From: Podarcis raffonei
Taxonomy: Eukaryota > Chordata > Lepidosauria > Squamata > Lacertidae
NCBI RefSeq assembly: GCF_027172205.1
Contig: NC_070614.1
Span: 43,267,001-43,331,000, forward strand
Direction: 5' to 3'
Length of the DNA stretch: 64,000 nt
Shown here in pieces: positions 1 through 12,337 of this stretch (positions are counted from its first letter, which is position 1; every line of letters begins with the position of its first letter). The notes beneath the pieces were generated by a model. It had not been told where the DNA came from and searched no databases. It was given only the letters and a program-made list of their open reading frames with translations. The position numbers were made by a program, and so were the translations under genes.

Positions 1-208
1 CAGTCACAAAAGATAACACACTGAGTACTATAAGGTTTATGAAGGACCTGCTCTATCTTTTTCCCCACTTGCATTCTTCAAAACTGTAAATCTGACAGAT
101 AATCTGGGTAAAAATGTTTTGCCATCTGTCTCAAACCAAGGAAGACTCAAGGCACCACTTTAAATTGGGGAAAGGGGCACTGGGCTGGATCCTTGGTGGC
201 AATGGGCT

Positions 209-274
209 TGTTACATTATTTTGCTGAAGCCTGAGCTGAACATTAGGGATCACCTAATAAGAAGAAATTGCTGA
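209..274 (+). pseudogene. V2R exon-6 tail remnant (ghost unit)
   Basis: This segment reads in frame as the last 21 residues of a V2R, from the conserved [11 protein letters not shown] motif to a stop, and is followed by the same 3' flank that follows the complete genes. Immediately upstream, instead of the seven-transmembrane coding sequence, lies spacer DNA of the kind normally found about 2 kb downstream of a V2R stop (compare 33630-33662). The coding part of the gene has therefore been lost, most simply by unequal recombination between a spacer and an exon 6. It cannot encode a receptor. Confidence 0.8.
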
Positions 275-814
275 AGAAATCAAATGTCTGTGTCATTGGC
301 TATAATATCTAGTCTAGGGATTTGTATGTATCCTTGAACAGAAGCACCCAGAAACCTCCTCACTCTCCCATATTCCCCTTTTCCAGATCCACTGTATCAT
401 TTCCTCTGCTCAGTGTGATGACTGCATTTGTTATTCTTATAAATCAGCACTGTACTATTCTACCCTCATACTCTTTCCCACAACTTTTCAGGAGCAGAGA
501 TGAAAATTTTTACCCTGTCTAATCCAATCTTATTTTTCTGCATGAGCTATGTTAATATACTGTACATCCTGCCCCACTCTAAAGGAGGTTTTTAAAGATA
601 TGTCTGTGTAAATCCTTTAAAAACTGAACATAAAAACAGTCACACAATATAAACACTGAGTACTAAAAGCTTTATGAAGGACATGTTCTATCTCCCCCCT
701 CCTTTCTTCCTTCAATCCTTTAAATCTGACAGATAATCTGGGTAAAAAAAATTTCCATCACATCCACACCATGGAAGATTCAGGACACCACTTTAAGTTG
801 GGGGAAAGGTTATA

Positions 815-1065
815 CAGTGGTACCTCGGGTTACAGATGCTTCAGGTTATGGAATTTTGGGTTGCGCACCGCACCGAACCCAGAATTACTGGAATGGGTTA
901 CTTCCGGGTTTCAGCGCTCATGGATGTGCAGAAACACTAAATCACGCTTGTGCAGAAGCGCCGAACCTGACCCGTGTGTGCAGACGCAGTGCTGTGGGTT
1001 GCGAACGCTGTGGGTTTTGAACATGCCTCCCACACGGATCACGTTCCCAACCCGAGGTTCCACTG
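815..1065. mobile_element. Tc1/mariner (Tigger-like) MITE
   Basis: The ends are near-perfect inverted repeats (CAGTGGTACCTCGGG on the left; its complement, with a base change, on the right) next to a TA on the left and CA, a mutated TA, on the right. About 250 bases with no transposase. The termini match the other copies in this window at 8512, 12626, 25813, 44253 and 52787, but the GC-rich interior resembles only the 8512 copy, so two subfamilies share the ends. TA target duplication and CAG termini fit the pogo/Tigger branch; the exact family is inferred. Confidence 0.75.
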
Positions 1066-2017
1066 CATTCATTAAATATAACATTAAGGAAAGCTTATTC
1101 TAATGATTTGCCCTTAGCAGCCGAGATAAACAATTACCGTGACCACATCAAAGAAACGGAAAGAACTAAATAAATTCCCAGCTAAGTTAAAGGGAAATAA
1201 ATATGTCAAACACTCAATACGGAGTTATTTGAGATTCCAATCATTTTGGGTTGGGCTGGATTCCTCTGGTTTTTAGTCCAATAATGATCTCTTCTTCTTG
1301 ACAGTATGCTCAAAAGCAAATAAAAATAAAAAGTGAAGAAACAAAAGATAAAGCTGGAGAATTGCACGAGGAAGGAAGGGAGAATGGGAAGCTTTTTGGG
1401 GTTGCCCCCCCCCCAGTGCCAAATGGCTTCATTCTTGCTGTTGTTTGTTTGAATCATCAGGTTGCTTGCCTCTCTGTAGTCAGAGCCTGGATAAATGCTT
1501 CTGTGTTGTTGCATTTTCAAACATTTTTAGCGGTGAAATTATAAATGTGTACAGGTCAGATGAAGTACCAGCAATTCTCCATTTGTGTGGAGGTTGTTTT
1601 CCAGGTCATTACATGAATCAGTAGTCTCACGTAAGCCTGTTCCTCCTCTGTTCCACATCCTTTCAGGGCCAAAATGATGCGAGCATCGGCAGTCACAAGT
1701 CCATCCGGCTCAGGCAAAATGCTCACCGCCTGTACACTTAATTGCAGCCAGCAATGACTTGGGCTGGGAGGGACTCATAAAGGCCTCGTGGGTTGATTGC
1801 TGATGTGCTAGGTTTGGTAGTAAGTTGGCAGTATACTAAATAACCACAGAAGAGACCAATACCAACTTATCACATTGACAGAAGAGTCTGGGCTTTTCTT
1901 CAGCCAGACCTTAGTTCTGCCACCTCTCAGATTGAGGTATTCATGTGGAGTTCTGCCACCTCTTTTTCTTGAAAAATAGCACTGAAAAGGAGCACTGGGC
2001 TGCGTCCTTGGTGGCAC

Positions 2018-2053
2018 ATCATTTTGTTAACAACTGAACTGAACAATAGGGAT
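2018..2053 (+). pseudogene. Relic V2R exon-6 tail in spacer
   Basis: A short stretch resembles the end of V2R exon 6 (the bases for the PELNNRD motif) but is not open. It lies about 1.7 kb beyond the exon-6 remnant, at the same relative place as the clearer relic at 21901-21960, and is joined abruptly to later spacer sequence (about 2054), which indicates a deletion. Confidence 0.45.
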
Positions 2054-2424
2054 AGGAATTGAGCACTAGGTTATCAGTGAGAAGGAGAGGCAGATCTTTT
2101 GAACCAATAAGAATGAGAATCCTCAAGTGAGTTGGAGACAGGGAAAGAGGCGTCCAGCACATCTTTCACTGTAGATGAGGTCAGGAGACTCCAATGAACT
2201 CTACATTTACTCCTTCATGCATGGTAGTAGGATCCCTCTTGGAGAGCTTTGGGGTCACATTGTCATACATTTAATGAAACAAAATCCTTATACAGGGATC
2301 TGCTACCTTCAAATATTACTCTTTCTAATGGTATACAAATTCATTGTACATAAACAGCTCATAGTCTGCTATTTCATGTTTTTGTTGTATATTTTACCAT
2401 TCAATATTGCATCATTTTACATAC

Positions 2425-2818
2425 TGTTATGAATTTGGGCTGGGACAGGGGAAAGTAGGCTGCATGTCAGATCCTTCTAACCCCAGGAACCAGCAAGTGT
2501 TAAAGTATAAGCCAGGCTACCTTCCTCTGTTGAGGTGACTGCCTGCGTGATAGGCCATTAGGAGAAAAAAGGAAAGGGGGCACTATGTGGGAGAGGAAAT
2601 GGTTGGAGCCCCTCCATCATTTGGGTGGAAGGACAAAGCCTGGGTTTAGAGTTGAGAGTTTGCAGTGATGTGACCTAGAAAGCAGCAAGCTTTCTTTTAT
2701 TTTATTTTAAAACAGAAATGTTTGATTTCTGTTTGAATCCAAAGGCTACAGCTATGAGAAAAAATAGACATTTAGGGCTTTCATGCTGTCAACACCTCCA
2801 CCATAGGCACAGGTCATA
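2425..2818 (+). mobile_element. Old solo LTR fossil, partial
   Basis: The segment begins TGTTATGAATTTGGGC and matches the first part of the fuller copies at 10814-12972 (interrupted) and 22845-23360. It is a broken, old piece; the 3' end is missing. Because the same fossil sits at the same place in every V2R spacer, it inserted before the array was duplicated. LTR identity is inferred from the TG start, an AATAAA-type signal near the 3' end and a CA end in the fuller copies. The family is not determined. Confidence 0.45.
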
Positions 2819-3436
2819 AAATATTGTAACATTTATAACATTTATTAGTATTATAACTTTCCAGGTCAGAATTTTAAGAGGCCACTGCTATCATCAGACA
2901 TATTCATTTCCTCCCTCTCTTGAGACGAAAGGGTTGTATTTTCAGTATTTTTTTCCATCTTGTTTATTACTGTAAGGCAAAAGCATATGCAGCTAAGAGG
3001 AAATGAAAACTTCTGTTCAGAAAAACACACAAGTGACTGTCTTCCCTTTATTTATCCAAAGAACTATAATTAATGTTCCATTGTGTCAAAGCACCTCATG
3101 GACTTGCAAAGTACACTATCCAAGCTAAAGATAAAGACTGTGAAAGGTATTATAACTGAGCCTTTCTGCAGCCAGGTCTGAATGTTGTGACTTGTGATGC
3201 AAAACATCTGAAGAAGCCTTACAAAAATATACTACCTCCAGCAATCACAGCTAGGCTTAGGAATCAGAAACCTTCAAGGATCCATCAGTGTCCTCACTGT
3301 TTTTTTCATCAGTTTTCACAGTATGGATTTCAGACATATGAGCAGACTAAAGGGTCAATCAGGTCAGACTACTTCAGCCTCAAAGGCTGTAAAAGTACAA
3401 GGAGGATCTTAGTGTATAGCGGAAAATGTACCAAAG

Positions 3437-6400
3437 ATGGTGGCATTAATGGTCTTGCTGCTGATTCTACTTCCTCATGCAATATGCAAACCTCCAATTG
3501 TTAAATGCCACATCCATGATCCATACACTCCACTTCATCAGTATCATCTGGAAGGAGATCTCATCCTTGGTGGCATAGCCTCTCACAGCATCATCATCTC
3601 CATTTCAATAGCCTTCACCAAAAAACCCCCACCAACATTGCTGGAAGAACTAAAGTAAGAACTGGATAGTTTCACTTCTACATTTTGATTCCTTCTTTGC
3701 ATACTGCAGAGATTAATTTTAGAGGAAGGGTGGATAAACTATGGGTGTGCAGTGGTTGCTCGACTCCATCAGCTGCATTAATAATAATGGACATTGTTGG
3801 ACAGCAACATCTGGAGGGGCACAGTTCTCCACCCTTGTCCTAGAGGCAAAACTACTGTTTAGGTCGAAATATATGTGATATGGGAGAAATGTGGTCTGGT
3901 GGATCTCCACTAGTTTAAAGAAATTGTTTCCACTTTCCACACTGAATTAATATTGTTGTGGAAATAACTGCACCACTTTTACTTCAGGGCCCAGAGAGAA
4001 AGAAATAAGGACAGGACTTCTACACAGATGATAAAGCCAGCATTAAAAATGTACATCAGGGACATTTTAAAATCTGTGATCCCTCCCATAGAATTTCCCC
4101 CTATATTCCTTTTCTACCATTGTAGGCAAGGCAGAGGATCACTTGAAGTGATTCATGTTCAAGAGCTTCCTCCCCTGTAAAAATAAAAAAAACCTTAAAT
4201 AATTACAGTAATAAATACTACTAATGAGGATGATGTAGAACTAAGCAGCGATAAATTTACAAAGTGTTACAAGCCTTTTTATAGAAAATGAAACTCTGTT
4301 TTTAGTGTGGTACCTAAGAACTACCAGCACATCCTGGCCTTGCAGTTTGCAGTGAAGGAGATCAACGAAAACCCTCAGCTCTTACCCAATGTCACTTTAG
4401 GCTTCCGCATCTATGACAGCTATTTCAATGCCAAATGGACCTCACATGCCACAATGTTGCTCATATCTACACTGGAAACATTTGTCCCCAACTACATCTG
4501 TGACATCAAGAACAACTTGATAGCCATCATTGGGGGACTGGACTCCCAAACATCCCTTCATGTGTCAACAATCTTGGATATCTATAAGGTTCCACAGGTG
4601 AGAGAGAGATATCACTGACATGTAAGGGATAGATTTGGGTAAATAAATGTGCAGATTTCATATAATCAGGTGGGCCATGCTAATGACAGATCCAAGCTAA
4701 GAAATAAAGTCTAGGTAGCACATATGTTTTTGCTTCAGATATCCCTTTTGGCCTTGTCATTTCCTGATATATGATAAGAACTGATTGGCATCTGAGTGTA
4801 GTTTGTCTTAACAAAATAGCATGTGCAGCCAAAAATAAAGGAATGGAATCCCCAAGTGGAAATCGCCCCAGTGATGCTTATAATACACAAACCGAGTATC
4901 TAAAAGTTATTGTTGCTTCTGTCTCTTTCTCCTCTTATCAAAACTATGTTTAGCTCATATATGGCCCTGCTCCAGTGATGAATGATAAAACCCCAGGCCT
5001 TTTCTTCTACCAGATGACACCCAAGGAAGCCCACCAGTATAAGGGGATCCTGTCTTTGCTACTGCATTTCCGGTGGATATGGATTGGAATCCTTACTTTC
5101 TATGATGAGAATGGAGAAAGATTTGTGCAAACTGTGGTTCCCTTTTTTTCAGAGAATGGCATCTGTTTTGCCTCCATAGAAAGAAGCCACAAATTTACTT
5201 ATGTCACTGAAATTAACAATATGTTTAAACTGGGGGCAAAAATAAATGACAAAATAAGTGATAGCAAAGCCAATGTAGTCTTGTTTTATGGAGAATCATA
5301 TGCTCTGGCACTTTTTAGGTGGTTTCCTTACCTATCGGAACTGGAACAAAGTTCAAATACCCCAAAAGGTAAAGTGTGGATCATGACAGCCCAGGTGGAG
5401 CTCAATTCTTTTGTCTTTCAACGGACTTGGGATACAGAAATACTCCATGGGGTTCTCTCATTCACAACTCACTCTAATGATCCACCAGGATTTCGTCAAT
5501 TTGTCAAGAGCAAAAGCCCTTCCAGTCCAAAAGGAGATGGCTTCATTTTGGACTTCTGGCAACAGGCATTTGGCTGTGTGTTTCCAGAACGATTTGTTGG
5601 CAGTGTGAAGGGGGATATTTGCACTGGGCAAGAGAAGCTGGAGAATCTTCCTGGTCCTTTCTTTGAAATGAGCATGACCAGCCACAGCTACAACATCTAC
5701 AATGCTGTCTATGCTGTGGCCCATGCTTTACATGCCATGTCTACATCCCGAGGCAAACACAGACCAGTAATGATCAGGGGAGGAATGAAGTTTCACAAAA
5801 AACCACTGTGGCAGGTACTGGGCAGAACACCCTTCCTCAAAGAGGTTCAAAAACCATTCATTTTATCCCTTTGGTAATAGTCACTTTTTCTATGCAACCA
5901 CAGCAGGGGTCAGCAATGTGGGTGCAGTAATGCTCTTGAAATCTTCCCCAGCTTCCCCCAAAGCCACTTCCTCAATTCACTGCCCTTTGGCCATGAGATA
6001 GTTGCTTTATCTCTCTTGAAATGCACATAGTGACAAATGGGAACTTCTCCACATGCTTTTCTATGTTCAAATTCAGCCTACTGGACTTCCCTTTCTATTG
6101 ACATCAGACGGACACCATCACTATATTCATTTACACACCTGCTTAAAACCTAATTGTTTGGGAAAGCCTACGCAGTCACATGGGTGTTGACGTATTTTAT
6201 TCTCCTTTCATTTCTTGCGAATTTTAATTATTTTAAAAGTTTCCTTCAACTATTCATACCAACCTCTGAGATGAGCATGGGGCTGATTTCCCATTTACCT
6301 CTGAAGTTGGAGTAGCAAAGGAATAATATGTCGCATAGCATAGCATATAAAGTCTATAGAGAGCAAAGTGATATATTTTAGACAACAAAATGAAGAGAGC

Positions 6401-6498
6401 ACCCAGTTTTTCATGGCCGTGTGTACATTTCCTGCGGGAGATCTTAAGAATCTGTAATTTGAAATGAACTTCCAAATGTGATAAATTCTTGGCTTAAA

Positions 6499-6544
<46 letters not shown>

Positions 6545-7466
6545 AAAAGAAAACTGCTTACCTCCAAGCATGCCATGAAAGTGAACATCATTATTTTCTC
6601 TTGCTGAATTGAAGCCTTTTCTATACTTTCTCTTTCTATCCAGCTCCATCATTTTCTGAGGGGTATCTCATTTAACAACAGTGCTGGGGATAAGATTTCC
6701 TTGGACCAGAATGGGGAGATATTGGCTGGATTTGATATTACCAATTGGATCGTTTTCTCAAACCAATCCTTTCAGAGAGTGAAGGTAGGAGGAGTGGATT
6801 CCCTGGCTCCTCCACAGCAAGCGTTGACCATCAATGAGGGAGCCATAAAATGGCACTATTGGTTTAACCAGGTAGGATGCAACCATCAGCCATTTGTGAT
6901 TTTGAAGACTTTAACATAAGGTACAAAGATATATGCAGATATATTTTCACTGTACGTTCTTCAGCCTTATAAAATTGGATTAAAGATAGCACAACTTATG
7001 AATTAATGTTATAAGCTAAATGCACAGTCTGGTTCCAGGACTCACTCAAAGTGAGTCCAAATAGAATTGAAACAATCTATTAAATGAATTCCTGAAATGA
7101 ATGCTGTTGTTCTTTTGCAAATCCATTTAAGGAGGAGCTTAATTGCCACTTTTAGCTTTTCTTTCAGTCCACTTATTTTATATAATTTCATTTGTGTATT
7201 AGACACAGCCAAAGTCTGTATGTACTGAAAGCTGCCAACCTGGTTTTTGCAGGAAGGTGAAGGAGGGGGAAGCATTTTGCTGCTACGATTGCATCCCATG
7301 TCCAGAAGGGAAGATTTCAGACAAAGAGGGTAAGAAATTTACTGTCTTTATTTATAGCTTGTTGCCTCTAATCGAGAACATGCATATGAAATCATGCATT
7401 CACCAGGGTTCCATTTGACAGTTCATCAAATATTGAGAAATCCTGCTGAAGAGGGACATAATGAAA

Positions 7467-7519
<53 letters not shown>

Positions 7520-9886
7520 TGTAATTGGTTCCAGTTACACTCAAAGTGAATATGTTAAATCACAAATTGAAGAAGAGAATCCTAAATAGATTTTGATGAT
7601 ACTGAATATATTGTTATGAGTTTGGAGGATCAATCTGGATGAAACTCTGTTTCACACTACAATTCTGAGAACCCAGCCAGATGGGAGAACTATAAATAAA
7701 TTATTATTATCATTATCATTTTCATTATTATTAGTGATTGTGGATGTTGAATGCTGTTATAAGGAAGAATCCTATAGCAAGATCCACCAGCTTGAACAGG
7801 ATTAGTATAAAGTAGATTTTCAGATGAGCCAGGAGGTTTCTGTAGCAGCTGGAAATATGCCATTATATCAGGGTTGAGACCAGGGTGGGGTTAGAATACA
7901 ATGCATGAAGGCTATTCAGCTTGGTCACAATACCTGGAAACCCAGCCTAAATTAAGCTAATGAAAAGGGTGGTGTAACCCCAACACTATTTTAAAAGCTT
8001 GTTTTCTCTCTGATAGCCTTTGAGTTGCTCAACCAGTGGCATCCCTGCTTCAGAATGGATTTTAGATCGGCTGTACTTTATGCCGTCATAATTTATGCCC
8101 GGCTTGCATTATGTCATCATCTTGGCATAGTATGGCTACCTAAATGTGATATCTTCCTCTACAGCAGACCTTGAAATCAGTTTTGACACTTTGGCTACAG
8201 ATGGCTGAATCTGTTTCTAGTTTTTGTTACTTTCACATATTTTTGCCCATAATTAATTTGTTTAATTATATACTTATTCCTGCATTTTCTCTCAAAATGT
8301 CTTTAGGAATATATATTTTTTCTTACAAATATTTGAATTTGTGTTTATTTTCTGGTAACATATTTAAACATGTATTTTTATGCCCTTATACTTCAGAAAA
8401 TTGTGCCGTAATGTTTGGAGAAGTGTGAAATACTTAAATCCAGGAACTAATTGAAAGGTGTTGATTAAGTTTTCAAATGTTGAAATTTGCAAAGACTGAA
8501 TTACACAAATACAGTGGTACCTCTGGTTACGTCTGCTTCATGTTATGTTCAGGGTTACTTCCAAATTCGCCACTCACGCATGCGCAGAAGCGTGTGCTTC
8601 TACCGACCCGTGCGTGTGCAGACACGCTGCTGCGGGTTGCGCTCTTTTCATGTTGCAAACGGGCCTGCGGAACGGATCCCGTTCGCAACCAGAGGTACCA
8701 CTGTACTCCTTAATTAGGGAGTAAGTAAGTGTTAGCAACTAGATCTGTGACAGGTTAATTTGAGTTGGCTTCTAGCCAGAGAACAGGAAGTGTCTCTGTG
8801 GCCTTGCATTTTGCCTCAATCAGTATTTTACATCCGATATGTGAGAAGGACAAGGTTCCATCATTTTCAATTTCCATTGTTCAGAACTCCTTGTATCCTT
8901 TTTTATTCATTTTAATTATGTATTTACAAGCAGTGGCATGTTGCTCATATTTTTCAGATTAAGAACCGTGCTTTTCTTTCTCAGACGTGAATGACTGCTA
9001 CGAATGTGAAGATGAAAAGTATCCAAGCAAAAATAAGACTATATGTATTCCCAAACGTGCAACTTTCTTGTCCTTTGAAGAACCTCTGGGCCTCAGCTTA
9101 GCCTGTTCTGCTCTTTCCTTTGCTTTCATTACAGCACTGGTACTGGAAATATTTGTGAAGCACAGGGACACTCCCATTGTGAAAGCCAACAACCGGGACC
9201 TCACCTACGCTCTGCTCCTCTCCCTCCTGCTTTGCTTCCTTTCTGCATTACTGTTCATTGGCTATCCTGACAAGGTGACGTGTCTCCTCCGACAAACTGC
9301 TTTTGGCATCATCTTCTCAGTGGCTGTTTCTTGTGTGTTGGCAAAAACCATCACTGTGGTTCTGGCTTTCATGGCCACAAAACCAGGATCCAGGATGAGG
9401 AAGTGGGTGGGGAAAGGACTGGCAAACTCTATTGTCCTTTCCTGCTCCCTTATCCAAGCACTCATCTGCACTGCGTGGCTGGTGATCTCTCCTCCATTCC
9501 CTAATGTTGATATGAAGTCAGTGGCTGAAGAAATTGTACTGGACTGCAATGAGGGGATGGTGACCTTCTTTTACTGTGTCTTGGGCTACATGGGCTTCCT
9601 AGCTTTGCTCAGTTTCACTGTGGCTTTCCTTGTCCGGAAATTACCTGACAGTTTCAATGAAGCCAAGTTCATCACTTTCAGCATGTTGGTCTTTTGCAGT
9701 GTTTGGTTATCTTTTGTTCCTTCTTACATGAGCACAAAGGGGAAATACATGGTGGCTGTGGAGATCTTCTCTATCTTAGCCTCCAGTGCTGGGTTGTTGG
9801 GTTGCATCTTTTCCCCAAAATGTTACATTATTTTGCTGAAGCCTGAGCTGAACAATAGGGATCACCTAATAAGAAGAAAATGCTAA
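3437..9886 (+). CDS. VMN2R: V2R-1, vomeronasal type-2 receptor
   Basis: Six exons: 3437-3654, 4306-4597, 4954-5814, 6644-6871, 7203-7329, 8985-9886; all introns are GT-AG, phases 2,0,0,0,1, giving 875 residues. Exon 1 supplies a signal peptide ([17 protein letters not shown]). Exons 2-4 form the extracellular Venus-flytrap ligand domain, with [19 protein letters not shown] and GGLDSQTS. Exon 5 and the start of exon 6 carry the cysteine-rich NCD3G linker. Exon 6 is the class C seven-helix domain, with [25 protein letters not shown] and [14 protein letters not shown]. In vertebrates V2Rs sit in vomeronasal neuron microvilli and signal through G proteins to TRPC2. The start is the only ATG that fits the signal peptide. 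An unusual Cys follows PGF in exon 5. The intron 4/5 region is rearranged relative to paralogues. It appears functional. Confidence 0.95.
6503..6540. repeat. (AT)n microsatellite, V2R-1 intron 3
   Basis: A pure AT dinucleotide run 100 bases before the exon 4 acceptor. The same position in V2R-2 and V2R-4 holds only a short AT tract, so the run expanded in this copy. Confidence 0.95.
7467..7515. repeat. (GT)n(GA)n compound microsatellite
   Basis: GT repeats pass directly into GA repeats in intron 5 of V2R-1, just after exon 5. V2R-3 has a shorter version at 30307-30330 and V2R-2 and V2R-4 only a few GT units, so it is an ancestral, length-variable tract. Confidence 0.95.
8512..8703. mobile_element. 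Tigger-like MITE in V2R-1 intron 5
   Basis: Inverted termini CAGTGGTACCTCTGGTT and their complement, flanked by TA on both sides; about 192 bases, no coding capacity. The interior is related to the copy at 815-1065 rather than to the other four. It is absent from intron 5 of the other three V2Rs, so it inserted after the V2R-1 unit separated. Confidence 0.8.
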
Positions 9887-10907
9887 AGAAATCAAAAACT
9901 CTGTCACTGGTTATAATATCTAAAAGAGCAATTTGTATGTATCCCTGAAAAGAAGCACCCAGAATCCTTTTCAGGCTACCACCCCATAGGATTTAACCCA
10001 AATTTTTAAAACACCAATTAAATATTAGCCCTGCTGCCTAATTGCTCTGAGGATGGATGCAAAGGAAGGGCAGTTGTTCCCTCAGCCAGCGCAATCCAGG
10101 GCCCCAGATTTCACCCCCAGATAAGGTAGGCTGTGCAGATGCCCACTGAGCATATATATTGCCTGAAAATCTCCACTCCCTGAACTGTTTCAAAGCACTG
10201 AGTCCCCAGCAAGTCCAGATCTACTTTATATTTTCCTCTGCTCACTGTGAACTCTGCATTTGTTGTTCTTAGGCCTCGTCACTGTACTATTCTGCTCTCA
10301 TGCTCTTCCCTGCAACTAATTCGCACTAGAGATGAACAGTTTTACACTGTCTAATCCCGTTTTATTTTTCTGTGTGTGGCTGTGTTAATGTACATCCCTG
10401 CATCATTCCAGTGGGAGATTTCGTAGGATTGGTCTGTAGAAATCCTTTAAAACTGAACATAAAAACAGTCACAAAATATAAACACTAAGTGCTATAAAGT
10501 TTATGAAGGACCAGCTCTGTCTCTCCTCTACCCTTCCCCCCTTGCTGTCTTCACAACTGTAAATCTGACCGTTAGTCTGGGTAAAAATGCTTTGCCGTCA
10601 CACCCACACCAAGGAAGACTCAAAACACCAATTTAAATTGGAGGAAAGGTTATATTCTTTAAATATAACATTAGGGGAAACGTAACCATTTGCCCTTAGC
10701 AGCAGAGAAAGGCAATTACCATAAGTTGGCAGGATACTAACAAAATGACAGAAGAGCCTGGGCTAGTTCCTATTCTTCCTCTTGTGTATTTTAGCTTTTA
10801 ATATTTTGTATACTGTTACGAATTTGGGGTAGAACAGAGGGAAGTAGGCTGCATATCAGATCCTTCTAATCCCTGGATCCAGAATGTGTTAAAATATAAG
10901 CCAAGCT

Positions 10908-12337
10908 GGAGGGAATCAAAGAACAAAGTAGTTTGTAGTTGGGTCAACAAACTCAATTAAGACTTTAAGGAGCAGTTTGCAAGTATCCTGACTTTGTACC
11001 CCTCTGAGACATTTTGGAAAGTGGACAAGTGGTTTTAATACGCTTTCCATGGAAAAATACTGGATCTCCCCAGTATTTACTGGGAAACTGTACTGAATGT
11101 CCTTGGACCTAATCAGAAGTGAAAGGGGAAACTGGCTGTTCTGGAAACAATGGAAGGTCGGGGGGCAGAGATGAGCTCAGACGCTGAGACAGTGGCGTAG
11201 CATGGGTTGTCAGCACCCGGGGCAAGGCAGGTAATTTGCGCCCCCTAACCCGTGGATTTGCGCCCCCTAACCCATGGATTTGCGCCCCCTAACCCGTGGA
11301 TTTGCGCTAACCCCAGATGTTGCGCCCGGTGCAGCTGGCCCCCCCTGCACCCCCCACGCTACGCCACTGCGCTGAGACTATGGCATTTTTGTATCAATGG
11401 AAAAGAGAATTTATGGAAAGTATGGCTAAGATATCAGAGACCATCACTACCAGATTGGATCAATATAATAACACAGTGGAAGAACCAGAAACAAGAAGAA
11501 TAAACTCAGGGGAGACTCTTGGGCAAAGACAGGAGGAAAAGTTTGTAAAGGGGGAAAGCCTAATGGTTATGAAGAAAACCCGAAAGGAAAGAGTAGGGGG
11601 ATTTGAAGGGCAGTATACACAGAAAGCATTTGAGGAAGTATTGGTAAAATCACCAGTGTCAAGACAAGAGGAGCTGAAATTGGAAAGGGCCCTAATTGGT
11701 AGCAGTTTCTTGAGGAGCCTTAAATATGACTACAGGCAGGAAATAGCTAGAGAAATTTTGGTGAAATCACAACTGTGGAGACAGAGAAAAACTTGGAAAG
11801 AAGAACGGCTGAAATTGGGAATTGCACTAATAGGAAGCCCCTTCCAGAGGAGATTTAAATATGCCAAAGTAAGAAAAAAGAATGGGTAATAGTCTGGGGT
11901 TTTTTATTTATTTATTTATTAGGTGCTAGAGGTTGTCAATAAATTGGGATATCAGCAGACATGGATTAAACCCTTGCAAAAAGGAACAATAAGTATAATT
12001 TTAAAAGGGGAAATAGTCTGTAAGCATAGATGTGTAATATATAAAGTGGTTTGAATGTTTAAAATATCTGTGCAGTATATCATAAGTTTAATTGTTTAGT
12101 AGAAATTGGGTAAAGGGATCTGGAATGTAAGATGATTTCGTTTATTTAAAGAAACAGAAGAGGGGGTGGAGGGAAGTCTGGGGATTTAGGGGGAGGGGGT
12201 ACAAACATTTTCTTTTTGGTTTTTTTTTAATGTTAATGTGAAATGTGCAGAGTAACTTCGTATTGATATAATGTGGCATATACTGGATTCTTGTAACGAA
12301 AATTTAAAAAAATTATTTTACCCCCCCCCCCAAAAAA
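10908..12337 (+). mobile_element. L1-type retroposon insert, ORF1-like only
   Basis: The insert is bounded by a 10-base target duplication (aagccaagct before, aagccaggct after) and ends in an A run, the signature of target-primed reverse transcription. It holds one reading frame (about 11379-11889) rich in Lys, Glu and Arg with a coiled-coil-like start (MESMAKISETITTRLDQYNN), and no reverse transcriptase. That architecture recalls half-L1 elements carrying only an ORF1-like gene, but I could not recognise an RRM or other L1 ORF1 domain, so the class is tentative. It inserted into an LTR fossil and was later hit by a hAT MITE. Confidence 0.55.
11190..11369. mobile_element. hAT-type MITE with 8-bp TSD
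   Basis: Terminal inverted repeats (cagtggcgtagcatggg and cccacgctacgccactg, one mismatch) are flanked by a perfect 8-base duplication, cgctgaga, the size made by hAT transposases. The interior has three tandem units based on gcgccccctaaccc. It lies inside the retroposon at 10908-12337 and creates an artificial N-terminal extension of that element's reading frame. Confidence 0.9.

Larger units (their letters stand above)
275..3436. other. V2R spacer and 5' flank of V2R-1
   Basis: No gene is seen here. The stretch is a V2R spacer paralogous to those at 9887-13969, 19926-24445 and 31613-40223. It contains a Tigger-like MITE, a relic V2R tail and part of an old LTR fossil, described separately. 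The segment at 638-800 repeats the one at 1-180, which shows a second truncated unit in tandem. The last 430 bases (about 3000-3436) are conserved upstream of all four genes and probably hold the promoter and 5' UTR; no TATA box or defined site can be named. Confidence 0.6.

Noticed and set aside
9262-9549. Antisense frames inside V2R exon 6 (also in the other copies)
   Set aside because: They mirror the constrained sense coding sequence, recur in each paralogue and have no recognisable product.
11317-11378. N-terminal part of the 190-codon frame at 11317-11889
   Set aside because: These codons belong to the hAT-type MITE inserted upstream of the retroposon frame.
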